NCBI GenBank assembly: GCA_903914175.1
Contig: CAIWNX010000303.1
Location: forward strand, 1 to 43,017
From: an uncultured beta proteobacterium
GTDB taxonomy: Bacteria; Pseudomonadota; Gammaproteobacteria; Burkholderiales; Burkholderiaceae_C
Direction of reading: 5' to 3'
Length of the DNA stretch: 43,017 bases
How positions within the stretch are numbered: position 1 is the stretch's first letter; every line of letters starts with the position of its first letter. Shown here piece after piece: positions 35,440-42,916 of this stretch. The position numbers and the translations under genes are program-made. A model generated the notes under the pieces. That model was not told the DNA's origin, did no database searches, and worked only from the letters and a program-made list of their open reading frames with translations.

Positions 35440-36311
35440 TAGTTCACCTCTTTGTCGATGCCAACGTAAAACACATTCGGCGCATTGCCGGTCTCGGGCC
35501 GCAGAACCTGTACGCGGTTGTTGCGAATGAACAGGCTGATGGGGCTTTGCTTGTCCTTCTGATCACCAAAGACACGGGCGCCAACCGGACAGACCTCAAC
35601 GCAGGCCGGCTTGAGTCCCTTGGTAATGCGGTGGTAACACCAGTTGCATTTGTCGGCTACGCCACGGTCCTCGTCGAAGTAGCGCGCGCCGTAGGGGCAG
35701 GCCTGTACGCAGTAGCGGCAGCCGATGCAATAAGTGGGGTCGATCAGCACGACGCCGTCCTCGGTGCGGAAGGTGGCACCGGTCGGGCAGACCTGAACGC
35801 AGGCCGGGTGCGTGCACTGGTTGCACAGTTTGGGGACGAAGAAGGCTTTTTCCACCTTCTGGTCCTTGTAGCGGTTGGCAAAGCGGAATTCCTTTTCCGA
35901 GCCAGAGGCGGCGATGTTCACCGGGTCTGACTGGCTGTCGATGTGGACTTCCGGGTCGCCTTCAATGTGAACGTAGCGTTCGACCCAGGTGCGGAACTGG
36001 TGCGCGTTCTTGGGAACACTGTTCTCGTTCTTGCAGGCCTCAACGCAGCGCAGGCAGCCGATGCACTTGGTGGCGTCAACGCCAAACCCCCACTGGTGTT
36101 TGGTCCAGTCGTAATCCTTGGTCGGAAATGACGCGCCCGATGCGGCGGCGCCGGGCGGCGCCGTTTCGGGCTTGGCGGCCATGGCTGGCAGCACACCCAG
36201 TGCCGCCGCGCCGACAGCGGCACCGGCACAGCCTGCGGCGGTGCCGAGCTTGCTCAGAAATGCGCGTCGTGCCGCCACGCTTGGATTTGAATCTTCTTTG
36301 TTCATGGTCAT
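35439..36311 (-). CDS. Tat-exported ferredoxin with four [4Fe-4S] clusters (second copy)
   Basis: 290 residues. Twin-arginine signal SVAARRAFLSKLGTAAG (Arg15-Arg16), then four cysteine groups: CIGCLRCVEAC, CNQCTHPACVQVC, CIGCRYCVQAC and CNWC...CVEVCPVGA. Resembles PsrB/TtrB/DmsB-type subunits. An ATG at 36305 (MNKEDSNP) is an alternative start. It lies 12 bases after the hexahaem cytochrome and overlaps the NrfD gene, so the three form one operon. Compared with the 28401 copy it lacks the long N-terminus and the spacer after the first cluster. Confidence 0.92.
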   Translation of the reverse strand: MTMNKEDSNPSVAARRAFLSKLGTAAGCAGAAVGAAALGVLPAMAAKPETAPPGAAASGASFPTKDYDWTKHQWGFGVDATKCIGCLRCVEACKNENSVPKNAHQFRTWVERYVHIEGDPEVHIDSQSDPVNIAASGSEKEFRFANRYKDQKVEKAFFVPKLCNQCTHPACVQVCPTGATFRTEDGVVLIDPTYCIGCRYCVQACPYGARYFDEDRGVADKCNWCYHRITKGLKPACVEVCPVGARVFGDQKDKQSPISLFIRNNRVQVLRPETGNAPNVFYVGIDKEVN

Positions 36312-36323
36312 GTCTTCACTCTC

Positions 36324-37304
36324 TTATTTGGTAGGCTGGCAGCTTTGCGCAGCGTAGAAGGCGGCCAGATCAGCCATGTTGGCATCGCTCAGACCCCGGG
36401 CCACGCCGGCCATCATTGGGTCTTTGCGCAGGCCGGCCTTGAACGCTTTGAGGACGTTGACCACGTAGCCCGGTTTTTGCCCTGCCAGTTTCGGCCAAGC
36501 CGCGTTGCCGCCAACGCCGCCTTCACCGTGACAGGCGCTGCAGTTCTCGGCCAGCACCTTGCCCGCGGCGCTGTTGCCAATGGGTTTGGCCGCAGGCGGT
36601 GTTGCCTTGCACTTCATGCCCGCGAAGTATGCGGCGAGGTTCTGCACATCGGCCGGGCTCAGATCCTGCGTCAGCGGGCTCATGATCTCGTTCTTCTGGT
36701 CACCCGACTTGTAGGCTCCCAGTATGTGTGCCAGGTAGGCTCCGTTCTGACCGGCCAGATTGGGCCAGGTATCGTTCGGACTGTTGCCATCGGCGCCATG
36801 GCAGCCAGCGCAGTCTTCGGCGAGTTTCTTGCCCGCTGCCGCATTACCTGTGATCTTGATGGTGGCAACAACAATCTTGGGTGTGTGCGGGTTGTGGCAG
36901 ACGATGCATTGCTTTCCGGTGTTGTGTTTGGCCAAATCGATTTGCGGTTGCGTGCTGGGCCGTCCCGACATTGTTTCGTGGCACAGGGTGCACAGCTTCA
37001 CGCTGTCCTTCGGGACTGGTAGCTTGTTCTTATCGGTGTGCCCCTGGGCAGGGCCGTGGCAGATTTCGCAGGTGACTGATTTATGGCTGCCGGCCGACCA
37101 TTGCGCATGGCGCTCGGTGTGACAGGCCTGGCAGTAACGAGCAGTTTGCAGCACGGGAGCCTTGGCGGCGATTTCGGGCACTGCGTTGGCGCGGTAATGG
37201 CCGAAGCGGTAAAAAGAATCTGCGATGAGAAACGGTCTTGCAAGAACCGCCACCACTACCAGTCCAAGGATCAGGGATACCAATCGAAATATATGCTTGG
37301 GCAT
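36324..37304 (-). CDS. Membrane-anchored hexahaem cytochrome: tetrahaem head plus two c4-like domains
   Basis: 326 residues from the ATG at 37304 (MPKHIFRLVSLILG), with AAAGG upstream; the frame is open further upstream but shows no family sequence there. One N-terminal membrane helix (about 5-25) anchors it. Residues 58-138 hold four CXXCH (CQACH, CEICH, CTLCH, CIVCH) with several distal histidines. Then two monohaem domains of the c4 type follow: CAGCHGADGNSPNDTWPNLA and CSACHGEGGVGGNAAWPKLA, each with a later methionine. This fusion puts a low-spin multihaem entry domain and class I exit domains in one chain. It heads the operon with the second ferredoxin and NrfD protein and is their obvious redox partner. 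Confidence 0.9.
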   Translation of the reverse strand: MPKHIFRLVSLILGLVVVAVLARPFLIADSFYRFGHYRANAVPEIAAKAPVLQTARYCQACHTERHAQWSAGSHKSVTCEICHGPAQGHTDKNKLPVPKDSVKLCTLCHETMSGRPSTQPQIDLAKHNTGKQCIVCHNPHTPKIVVATIKITGNAAAGKKLAEDCAGCHGADGNSPNDTWPNLAGQNGAYLAHILGAYKSGDQKNEIMSPLTQDLSPADVQNLAAYFAGMKCKATPPAAKPIGNSAAGKVLAENCSACHGEGGVGGNAAWPKLAGQKPGYVVNVLKAFKAGLRKDPMMAGVARGLSDANMADLAAFYAAQSCQPTK

Positions 37305-37640
37305 GCTCGCCTTTCGTTTTGTCTCGTCAAATGGGCAGATGAAAAGGAGGCTACTTGCGTCTGGCCAAGACCGAGCGCTTTGGACCTCCTTCGCACGTTT
37401 TTCTATCTTTCGTGTGGCGTCCATTTTGCGTAACATATTTTTATTACCTTTGTCATAGATCAAGTTTTTGAGGGAAGTTTGCTGAGGGTATTCCCGGGTT
37501 TTCGTGCTTATAAATTTGACCTTTGATTTGGGCTATAGTGAAGCAGATGGGGTGGTCTGCCACCCTTGATTCGATGTGAATCCTGGCGTTCCTTTGGCGC
37601 GCGGTGAGTCGTGATTGTTGATAAAAGCGAGAGTTTGAAA
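37305..37640. promoter_or_regulatory. Divergent intergenic region with an FNR-like box
   Basis: 336 bases between the hexahaem gene (minus) and the dihaem gene (plus). TTGTC-ATAG-ATCAA at 37450-37463 (minus strand TTGAT-CTAT-GACAA) has one perfect and one degenerate FNR/Anr half-site. A TATAGT sits at 37535-37540 with no well-spaced -35. AT-content is higher here than in the genes. No gene seen. Confidence 0.4.
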
Positions 37641-38291
37641 ATGCCCAAAATATTGTTGAAGCGCAGTTCGTCCCTGATCCGTATCGGCGCCAAGTCTGTG
37701 ATTGCATTGTTGTTGCCCATGGTGCTTGGATTGCCGCTCGCGCACAGCGCGCAGCGCAGCGGCGAGAGCATCGTCAAGGAAGTTTGTGCGTCCTGCCATA
37801 CGCGGGGTGAAAAAGGCGCGCCGGTCATCGGTAACAAGGCGGCCTGGGAAAAGCGTAGAGCCCAGGGCTTGTCGAGCCTGTCGCAGCATGCGCTCGATGG
37901 CATTCGCAACATGCCATCACACGGTGGCAGTGCCGGCCTAAGCAGTGCTGATCTGGAGCGTGCCATCACCTTCATGGTCAACAAGTCCGGAGGTAATTGG
38001 GTTGAACCGGTCAACAAGGAGGCGCCGCCAGCAGCGCGCAGCGGCGAGCAGATCGTCAAGGCCAAGTGTGTTGAATGCCATGTCAGCGGCAAAGACGGCG
38101 CGCCCAAGATTGGTGACCGCGATGCCTGGGTTGGGCGTGTGCGCAAGGGCCTTGATGCGGTGATCGCGTCCGGCATTCATGGTCGCGGCTCGATGCCCGC
38201 GCGAGGTGGCCTGGCCGACCTGAGCGACGCAGAAATGCGCGCTGCGGTCATCTATATGTTCAATGAAAGCACCGCTCCCGCCAAAAAATGA
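37641..38291 (+). CDS. Dihaem cytochrome c (c5-like tandem domains)
   Basis: 216 residues from the ATG at 37641 (MPKILLKRSSSLIRIG), with a GAGAG site upstream and a signal peptide ending HSA. Two c5-like domains: CASCHTRGEKGAPVIGN...RNMPSHGG and CVECHVSGKDGAPKIGD...GSMPARGG, each followed by an ITFMVN/VIYMFN segment. Paralogue of the 24661 protein (shared NKSGGNWVEPV / NQSGGDWIEPV linker). Periplasmic carrier. A small hairpin CGGGC/GCCCG lies at 38344-38359 downstream, without a T-run. Confidence 0.92.
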   Translation: MPKILLKRSSSLIRIGAKSVIALLLPMVLGLPLAHSAQRSGESIVKEVCASCHTRGEKGAPVIGNKAAWEKRRAQGLSSLSQHALDGIRNMPSHGGSAGLSSADLERAITFMVNKSGGNWVEPVNKEAPPAARSGEQIVKAKCVECHVSGKDGAPKIGDRDAWVGRVRKGLDAVIASGIHGRGSMPARGGLADLSDAEMRAAVIYMFNESTAPAKK

Positions 38292-38440
38292 CGGTCGGGG
38301 GGTGTTAAAATTTTTCCATTCGTCGAAATGGGCAATGTCGGGACGGGCTGTTCGGCCCGCCCTTGCAACTTGACGCAACGACGACACGAATACACAAACA
38401 AGATCCGTCCTGCTACGGATCATTGGTCAAGGAAAAGTTG

Positions 38441-39679
38441 ATGAAACGAAACGCGCGGATTGTTTTGCTGAAGGGGCTTGTCGCCGGCCTTCTGGGTACC
38501 CTGGCCATGACGGCAGGGCTGGCGCAGACGCTTAATCTGGGCAACGCCAACAGTGCGGAGTTCAAGGTCGTGTATGCCACGGCGCAGGATGTGGCCGAGG
38601 GCAAAAAGGTGGCGCAGACCGCGTGCGCCAGTTGCCACGGCATCAACGGGGTGGGTGGTCAGAAGGGTGTGCCCAATATCGCTGGACAGCGCCCTGTCTA
38701 TATGCACCTTGAAATGAAGGTTTACCAAGCGGGTGGACGTGGCGCCACAGGCATGGCCAATGCGGTCAAATACCTGAGCGATGACGCCATCATGAAGGTT
38801 GCCGCATACTATTCAAGCCGGGATCCCGCTGAGCCCAGCGGCAGCAACGTGAAAGCAGCGCCCGCCAAACCCGACGCAGTCGCCGCCGGCAAAGCAGCGG
38901 CAGTGGCCTGCGGCGGTTGCCATGGTGAGGCCGGTGTCAGCAAACTCGCTGGCATGCCGAGCCTGATCGGCATGGACCCGAAGTACTTCACCGCCGCCAT
39001 CAGCGCCTACAAGGGCGGTCAACGCAAGAACGACATGATGAAGGCCCTGGTGTCGGAGTTGACCGACGTCGAGATCGCCAACATGGCGCTGTACTACGCG
39101 CTGCAAAAACCTGACAAGGCGCAAACGCCGGCGCCCGGCACTGTTGCCGCTGGCAAGACCGCCGCTGCAGGCTGTGTCGGCTGCCACGGTGAAAACGGCG
39201 TTAGCGGCAATCCGGCAACGCCCAGCCTGGCTGGACAGGAGTCGCAGTACTTCATCGCCGCCATGCGTGCCTACAAGGATGGCTCACGCAGCGATGCCAC
39301 CATGAAAGGCCCGGCCGCTTCGCTTGATGATGCGACCGTGAAGAACCTGTCGGCCTATTACGCAAGCCTGGCGCCACAAGCCGCCAAGGTTGCCAAGCCG
39401 CTGACTATCGCCGAGTGGGCCGAGCGTTGTGATCGTTGCCATGGCGTCAACGGCAACAGTGTGGATCCACGTGCACCGGCACTGGCGGCGCAGCGGGTTG
39501 ACTACCTTGATCGGGTCTTGCTGGCCTACAAAAAGGGTGAGCGCAAGAGCAAGGAAATGGCCGTGATGTCCGAAGGGCTTGATGACGCGCTGGTGGATGG
39601 CTTGTCCGCCCACTACGCTCGCCAGAAAGCACGTGGAGTGACCTACCTGATTCTTCCACCGCCACCGCCCGCCAAATGA
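38441..39679 (+). CDS. Tetrahaem cytochrome c made of four c4-like repeats
   Basis: 412 residues from the ATG at 38441 (MKRNARIVLLKGLVAG), with GGAAAAG upstream and a signal peptide ending LAQ. Four consecutive domains of about 90-100 residues, each with CXXCHG near its start and a methionine-containing segment before an AxYYA-type helix: CASCHG, CGGCHG, CVGCHG and CDRCHG. Cytochrome c4 normally has two such domains, so this is a doubled form. Periplasmic electron carrier. It sits between the dihaem cytochrome and a membrane monohaem protein on the same strand. A related four-domain lipoprotein is encoded at 40978. Confidence 0.93.
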   Translation: MKRNARIVLLKGLVAGLLGTLAMTAGLAQTLNLGNANSAEFKVVYATAQDVAEGKKVAQTACASCHGINGVGGQKGVPNIAGQRPVYMHLEMKVYQAGGRGATGMANAVKYLSDDAIMKVAAYYSSRDPAEPSGSNVKAAPAKPDAVAAGKAAAVACGGCHGEAGVSKLAGMPSLIGMDPKYFTAAISAYKGGQRKNDMMKALVSELTDVEIANMALYYALQKPDKAQTPAPGTVAAGKTAAAGCVGCHGENGVSGNPATPSLAGQESQYFIAAMRAYKDGSRSDATMKGPAASLDDATVKNLSAYYASLAPQAAKVAKPLTIAEWAERCDRCHGVNGNSVDPRAPALAAQRVDYLDRVLLAYKKGERKSKEMAVMSEGLDDALVDGLSAHYARQKARGVTYLILPPPPPAK

Positions 39680-39755
39680 ACTCCTGCCGGTGCGCTTTGC
39701 TGTGCCCGGATTGCATTTAACAGAACTTTCAGCCCACCCAATTAACGGATAGATT

Positions 39756-40547
39756 ATGAGCACGAGTAACACGCCACTGCATCGACATTACCTGCATTTT
39801 TCGGAGTTGCCCACCAGTATGCGTGTCATGCAGACCGCCGTGCTGATCGTGCTGGGTCTGGCCTACATGTTCGCCGCGCTGTACCTGTTCCACGTCTACT
39901 CGGGGCGTGACGGTAACCCGAACAACCTGTCTTACGACGATCTGGTTATCGCCTATACCGGCAGCGGCAAGGGCTCACGCCTGGAATCGGCCCTGCGTGG
40001 CCCGATGTCGAGCATGCTGCCGCCGGACGAACTCAATGTGATCGTTTCCTGGGTGCAGCAAGGTGCCGACAAGGACAAGCACGAATCGGTCGTCAAACCC
40101 ATCATTGAAAAGCGTTGCCTCAGCTGCCACGATGGCAGCAACCCGCATCTGGCCAGCCTGAACGGTCTGGAGAATTTGAAGAAGGTGACCGAACAGGACA
40201 CCGGCACCGACATCTTCACGTTGGTGCGGGTCTCGCACATCCACCTCTTTGGACTAACCTTCATTTTCTTCCTGGTTGGTACCATCTTCAGTCATGCCTA
40301 TTGGCGCCCGGTCTGGCTCAAGGCCACGATCGTTGCCCTGCCATTTCTGTGTCTCTCGCTTGACGTCATCTCCTGGTACCTGGTCAAGCTCTACCACCCG
40401 TTTGCTTTCGTGACGATGGCCGCTGGCGCGCTCCAGGGTCTGTGCTTTGCCCTGATGTGGGTGGTGTCCATGTACCAGCTTTGGTTCTCTGGAACCCCGG
40501 AAGCTGTCATGAAGCGCCAAGGTGTGGACGAAATCTCGGTGGGCTAA
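39756..40547 (+). CDS. Membrane protein with one c-type haem site and about five helices
   Basis: 263 residues. One membrane helix at about 27-47, a periplasmic domain of about 100 residues with CLSCHDGSNPHLASLNGL, then four helices (about 155-255) with histidines in RVSHIHLFGLTFIFF and FSHAYWRP that could bind b haem. AGATT before the ATG is a poor ribosome-binding site. I recall relatives carried as misnamed elongation factor-1 alpha entries; nothing in the sequence is a GTPase. It probably is the membrane anchor and redox partner for the tetrahaem cytochrome just upstream. Confidence 0.85.
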   Translation: MSTSNTPLHRHYLHFSELPTSMRVMQTAVLIVLGLAYMFAALYLFHVYSGRDGNPNNLSYDDLVIAYTGSGKGSRLESALRGPMSSMLPPDELNVIVSWVQQGADKDKHESVVKPIIEKRCLSCHDGSNPHLASLNGLENLKKVTEQDTGTDIFTLVRVSHIHLFGLTFIFFLVGTIFSHAYWRPVWLKATIVALPFLCLSLDVISWYLVKLYHPFAFVTMAAGALQGLCFALMWVVSMYQLWFSGTPEAVMKRQGVDEISVG

Positions 40548-40610
40548 AGCGTAAACCACCAGCCGCTGCGGCGGCTGCAGCGCCTATTTTCTGGCGCATT
40601 CTCTTGCAAA

Positions 40611-40636
40611 CAGGCACCTACGTGGTGCCTGTTTTC
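40611..40636 (+). terminator. Intrinsic terminator after the membrane monohaem gene
   Basis: Perfect 8-bp stem CAGGCACC/GGTGCCTG with a 5-base loop (TACGT), followed by TTTTC. Confidence 0.85.
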
Positions 40637-40673
40637 ATTGGCGAGCTCGAAGTGAGCCGTGCCACACGAGGCA

Positions 40674-40851
40674 TGGATTGCGGGTCGAGCCCGCAATGAC
40701 AAGACAGCTTGTCATCCCAGCCCCCAGTTGGTACCTCTCGGCCCCCAGTCGTTACCTCGGGTCCCCGAGTTGTCATCCCGGACTTGATCCGGGATCCAGT
40801 GCAACACGTAGCATGGATTGCGGGTGCTGAAACCCCGGACCTGATCCGGGG
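40674..40851. repeat. Cluster of short palindromic repeats
   Basis: Three palindromes: ATTGCGGG/CCCGCAAT (40677-40697), ATCCCGGA/TCCGGGAT (40775-40795) and CCCCGGA/TCCGGGG (40833-40851), each with a 5-base spacer (TCGAG, CTTGA, CCTGA). Between the first two, about 21-base units beginning CCCCAGT or CCCCGAGT and containing GTTACCT-like sequence repeat two to three times. The first palindrome matches the one between ftsW and murG. Confidence 0.75.
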
Positions 40852-40945
40852 ACGCAATGGCAGAAAAAATTGGTACGTAATGCCAAAAATACTGCACTCT
40901 CTTCCCCAACGCAAAACGCGCACCAATAGGCGCGCGTCGGGCTTG

Positions 40946-40969
40946 GAAAATGGCCCCGGTGTGCGGGGC
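40946..40969 (-). terminator. Intrinsic terminator after the tetrahaem lipoprotein gene
   Basis: On the minus strand GCCCCG-CACAC-CGGGGC (40969-40953) is followed by CATTTTCC, 8 bases after the gene's stop codon. A second GC-rich hairpin with TTTT follows at about 40936-40913. Confidence 0.7.
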
Positions 40970-40977
40970 TGTTTGGA

Positions 40978-42096
40978 TTACTTGGCTGGCTGGCTGGCGT
41001 ACCAGCTGGCGAGGCCTTCAACGATGGCGTTGCTGTACGGGAAGCTCATGGTGTGCATGGTGGTGCTTTCGCGCTTGCCATCACGGTAGGCGCGCAGTGC
41101 CATCACGAGGTAGTCCTTGTCCTGCCCGTTCATCTTGGGCGCAGCCTGGGCCGGGTTGTCCAGTTCATGGCAGTGGTTGCACTTGGTTGCCAGATCCTGG
41201 ATCGAGCTTGGAACCTGGTCGCCGGCCTTGGGGGCTTGTGAGGCGTAGAACGCAACGATGTTGTCGATGTCCTTGTCGCCCAGGTTGGCGATGTAGCGCT
41301 GCATGCCCCAGTTCTGACGCGTGGTGCGGTAAGCGCGCGTTGCCTTGCCCAGGTATTGTGCGTCCTGGCCCGCCAGGCTTGGCGTGGCGGAGTCCACGCT
41401 GACACCGCGTGCGCCGTGGCAGCCGCCGCACATGGCGCTCAGAGCTTCACCGGCAACCGGATCACCCTTGGCAGGTGATGTGCGCTGTGTCGGTGTTTGC
41501 GCAGAGAAATACAGCGCGAGTTTTTCAACGTCCATGCGATCGTCCAGTGTGACCGCTTTCATGGTGGTGGCCTTGCGGTCGTCACGGTGGTATTCCAGGA
41601 TGGCGGCAGTCAGGTAATGCGACTGTTGGCCGGCCAGAGTTGGCGTGCCGGGCGTTTTGGCGTTGCCGTCTTCACCGTGGCACTTGGCACAACTGGCGGC
41701 CAGTGCCTTGCCGGTTTCGTAGGGCGAGGTGTGCTTCACATCCTGCGCCTTGGTGGCCGGAACCGGCGGCAGGCTGGAGAAATAAGCTGCCACATTGCGC
41801 AGATCGGCTTCGGTCATCTGCGTTGCGATGTCGCGCAGCGCAGCGTGTGTGCGCTTGCCGTTTTTGTACTCGTTAAGTGAGGCGAACAGGTAGGCTTCGC
41901 GCTGCGCTGCCAAGTGGGGAATGGCAGGCGCCACGCTGCCGCCGTTTTCGCCGTGGCAGGCTTTGCAGGATTTTTCAGCCAGCACCTTGCCGGCGGCCAC
42001 GTCACCCTTTGGGGGGGCAACGACAGCTTCCTTTTTCTCGCCACAGCCAAACAGGGCCAAGGATAAAACCACAACGCCGAAAATCGTTTTTTTCAT
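40978..42096 (-). CDS. Tetrahaem c4-like cytochrome, probable lipoprotein
   Basis: 372 residues from the ATG at 42096 (MKKTIFGVVVLSLALFGCGE); an in-frame ATG at 42108 adds four residues. LALFGC is a lipobox, so the mature protein is predicted to start at the lipidated cysteine and sit on a membrane. Four c4-type domains follow: CKACHGENGGSVAPAIPHLA, CAKCHGEDGNAKTPGTPTLA, CGGCHGARGVSVDSATPSLA and CNHCHELDNPAQAAPKMNG. The fourth lacks the glycine after CXXCH. Same design as the 38441 protein but lipidated instead of soluble, so the two could work at different positions in one chain. Confidence 0.92.
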   Translation of the reverse strand: MKKTIFGVVVLSLALFGCGEKKEAVVAPPKGDVAAGKVLAEKSCKACHGENGGSVAPAIPHLAAQREAYLFASLNEYKNGKRTHAALRDIATQMTEADLRNVAAYFSSLPPVPATKAQDVKHTSPYETGKALAASCAKCHGEDGNAKTPGTPTLAGQQSHYLTAAILEYHRDDRKATTMKAVTLDDRMDVEKLALYFSAQTPTQRTSPAKGDPVAGEALSAMCGGCHGARGVSVDSATPSLAGQDAQYLGKATRAYRTTRQNWGMQRYIANLGDKDIDNIVAFYASQAPKAGDQVPSSIQDLATKCNHCHELDNPAQAAPKMNGQDKDYLVMALRAYRDGKRESTTMHTMSFPYSNAIVEGLASWYASQPAK

Positions 42097-42270
42097 GGGG
42101 AATCTCATAGATCAATGAACGCATCAGCCGGCTGCACCTGACCGTATTTTTTGTCACCAAACGCAGCGGAGAACTCGCAAATATTATATGCCCAGATCAG
42201 ACTCGAATCAGTTGATTTTCGCTGGGACCATTGCCCTGTTGCGGGGTTCAAGCCCGGTGACTCGAAGCAC

Positions 42271-42301
42271 ACAAAAAAGCCCGCACGAAGCGGGCTCTTT
42301 T
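42271..42301 (-). terminator. Bidirectional hairpin terminator after the class I cytochrome
   Basis: AGCCCGC-ACGAA-GCGGGCT (42278-42296) is followed on the minus strand by six T (42278-42273) and on the plus strand by CTTTT. It lies about 55 bases downstream of the 42352 cytochrome stop. Confidence 0.85.
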
Positions 42302-42351
42302 GCAGCTGCGCCATAACGGTACAGCCAAGTGGTCAAACCGGGATGACGGCC

Positions 42352-42657
42352 TTACTTGACGGACAGAACCCAGGCAGCCAGTGTCTTGGCTTCAGCTTCG
42401 CTGACGCCAGCGCTCGGGGGCATCGGCACGGCACCGAAGGAGCCTGTGCCACCCTTGAGGATGACGCCAACCAGCTTGGCTTCAGCGTCCGCCTTGCCAG
42501 CGTACTTGGCGGCGATGGCCTTGTAGCTCGGGCCGACCTTGGTCTTGTCAGCAGAGTGGCAGGTCGTGCATTTCTTGGCTTTGGCCAGTGCCTCATCGGC
42601 CATGGCGGGTGCAGCGACAGCGATGATTGCGGCGAGAGCGAGGACTAAACGTTTCAT
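42352..42657 (-). CDS. Small class I cytochrome c (c551/c552 type)
   Basis: 101 residues: signal peptide MKRLVLALAAIIAVAAPAMA, then DEALAKAKKCTTCHSADKTK with one CXXCH and a methionine ligand in AVPMPPSAGVSEAEAKTLA. AAGGAAAA precedes the ATG. It is flanked by strong transcription signals on both sides and has the best FNR-type box of the window upstream, so it is probably a highly expressed monocistronic carrier. Paralogue of the 33218 and 18449 cytochromes. Confidence 0.94.
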   Translation of the reverse strand: MKRLVLALAAIIAVAAPAMADEALAKAKKCTTCHSADKTKVGPSYKAIAAKYAGKADAEAKLVGVILKGGTGSFGAVPMPPSAGVSEAEAKTLAAWVLSVK

Positions 42658-42880
42658 GAAATTTTCCTTAAAGTGGTGCTAATGCAATGTACATAACGTG
42701 ATGACAATAACTGCGGCTGACAGGCACCGCGGTTGGCGATTTGATCAGCGCAGGAAAACGGTAAGCATGTGTTGCAGCCTACCGCTTCTCGCGACGGGAT
42801 TTTATCTGAGATTCCTTATGGCGAAGGCTGTTGTCGCACCGTAGTTGAGTCGCTCGACGCCATTGACGGGCAAACCCCTA

Positions 42881-42894
42881 TTGATACAAATCAA
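42881..42894. promoter_or_regulatory. Perfect FNR/Anr-type binding box
   Basis: TTGAT-ACAA-ATCAA matches the FNR/Anr consensus TTGAT-N4-ATCAA exactly. It lies 224 bases upstream of the minus-strand class I cytochrome and 23 bases beyond the stop of the partial gene at the right edge. Centred at -41.5, it would place a minus-strand transcript start near 42846; I see no clear -10 there. No plus-strand gene follows inside the gap. Confidence 0.55.
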
Positions 42895-42916
42895 CATTCT
42901 GACGATTCAATGCGCG

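Larger units (their letters stand above)
40548..40977. other. Repeat-rich convergent intergenic region, 430 bases
   Basis: Holds terminators for both flanking genes and a cluster of palindromic repeats (entered separately). No coding frame here looks real: the open frames over it read through the palindromes. Confidence 0.6.

Noticed and set aside
27723-37304. Alternative complex III.
   Set aside because: No ActD/ActE/ActF-like genes and no fused molybdopterin-like ActB are seen; only the ferredoxin, NrfD and cytochrome parts are present.
39756-40547. Elongation factor 1-alpha, a name I recall on related entries.
   Set aside because: No GTP-binding motifs; the sequence is a membrane protein with a haem site.
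40674-40851. CRISPR array.
   Set aside because: The repeats are short palindromes of different sequence without regular 30-40 base spacers, and no cas gene is present.
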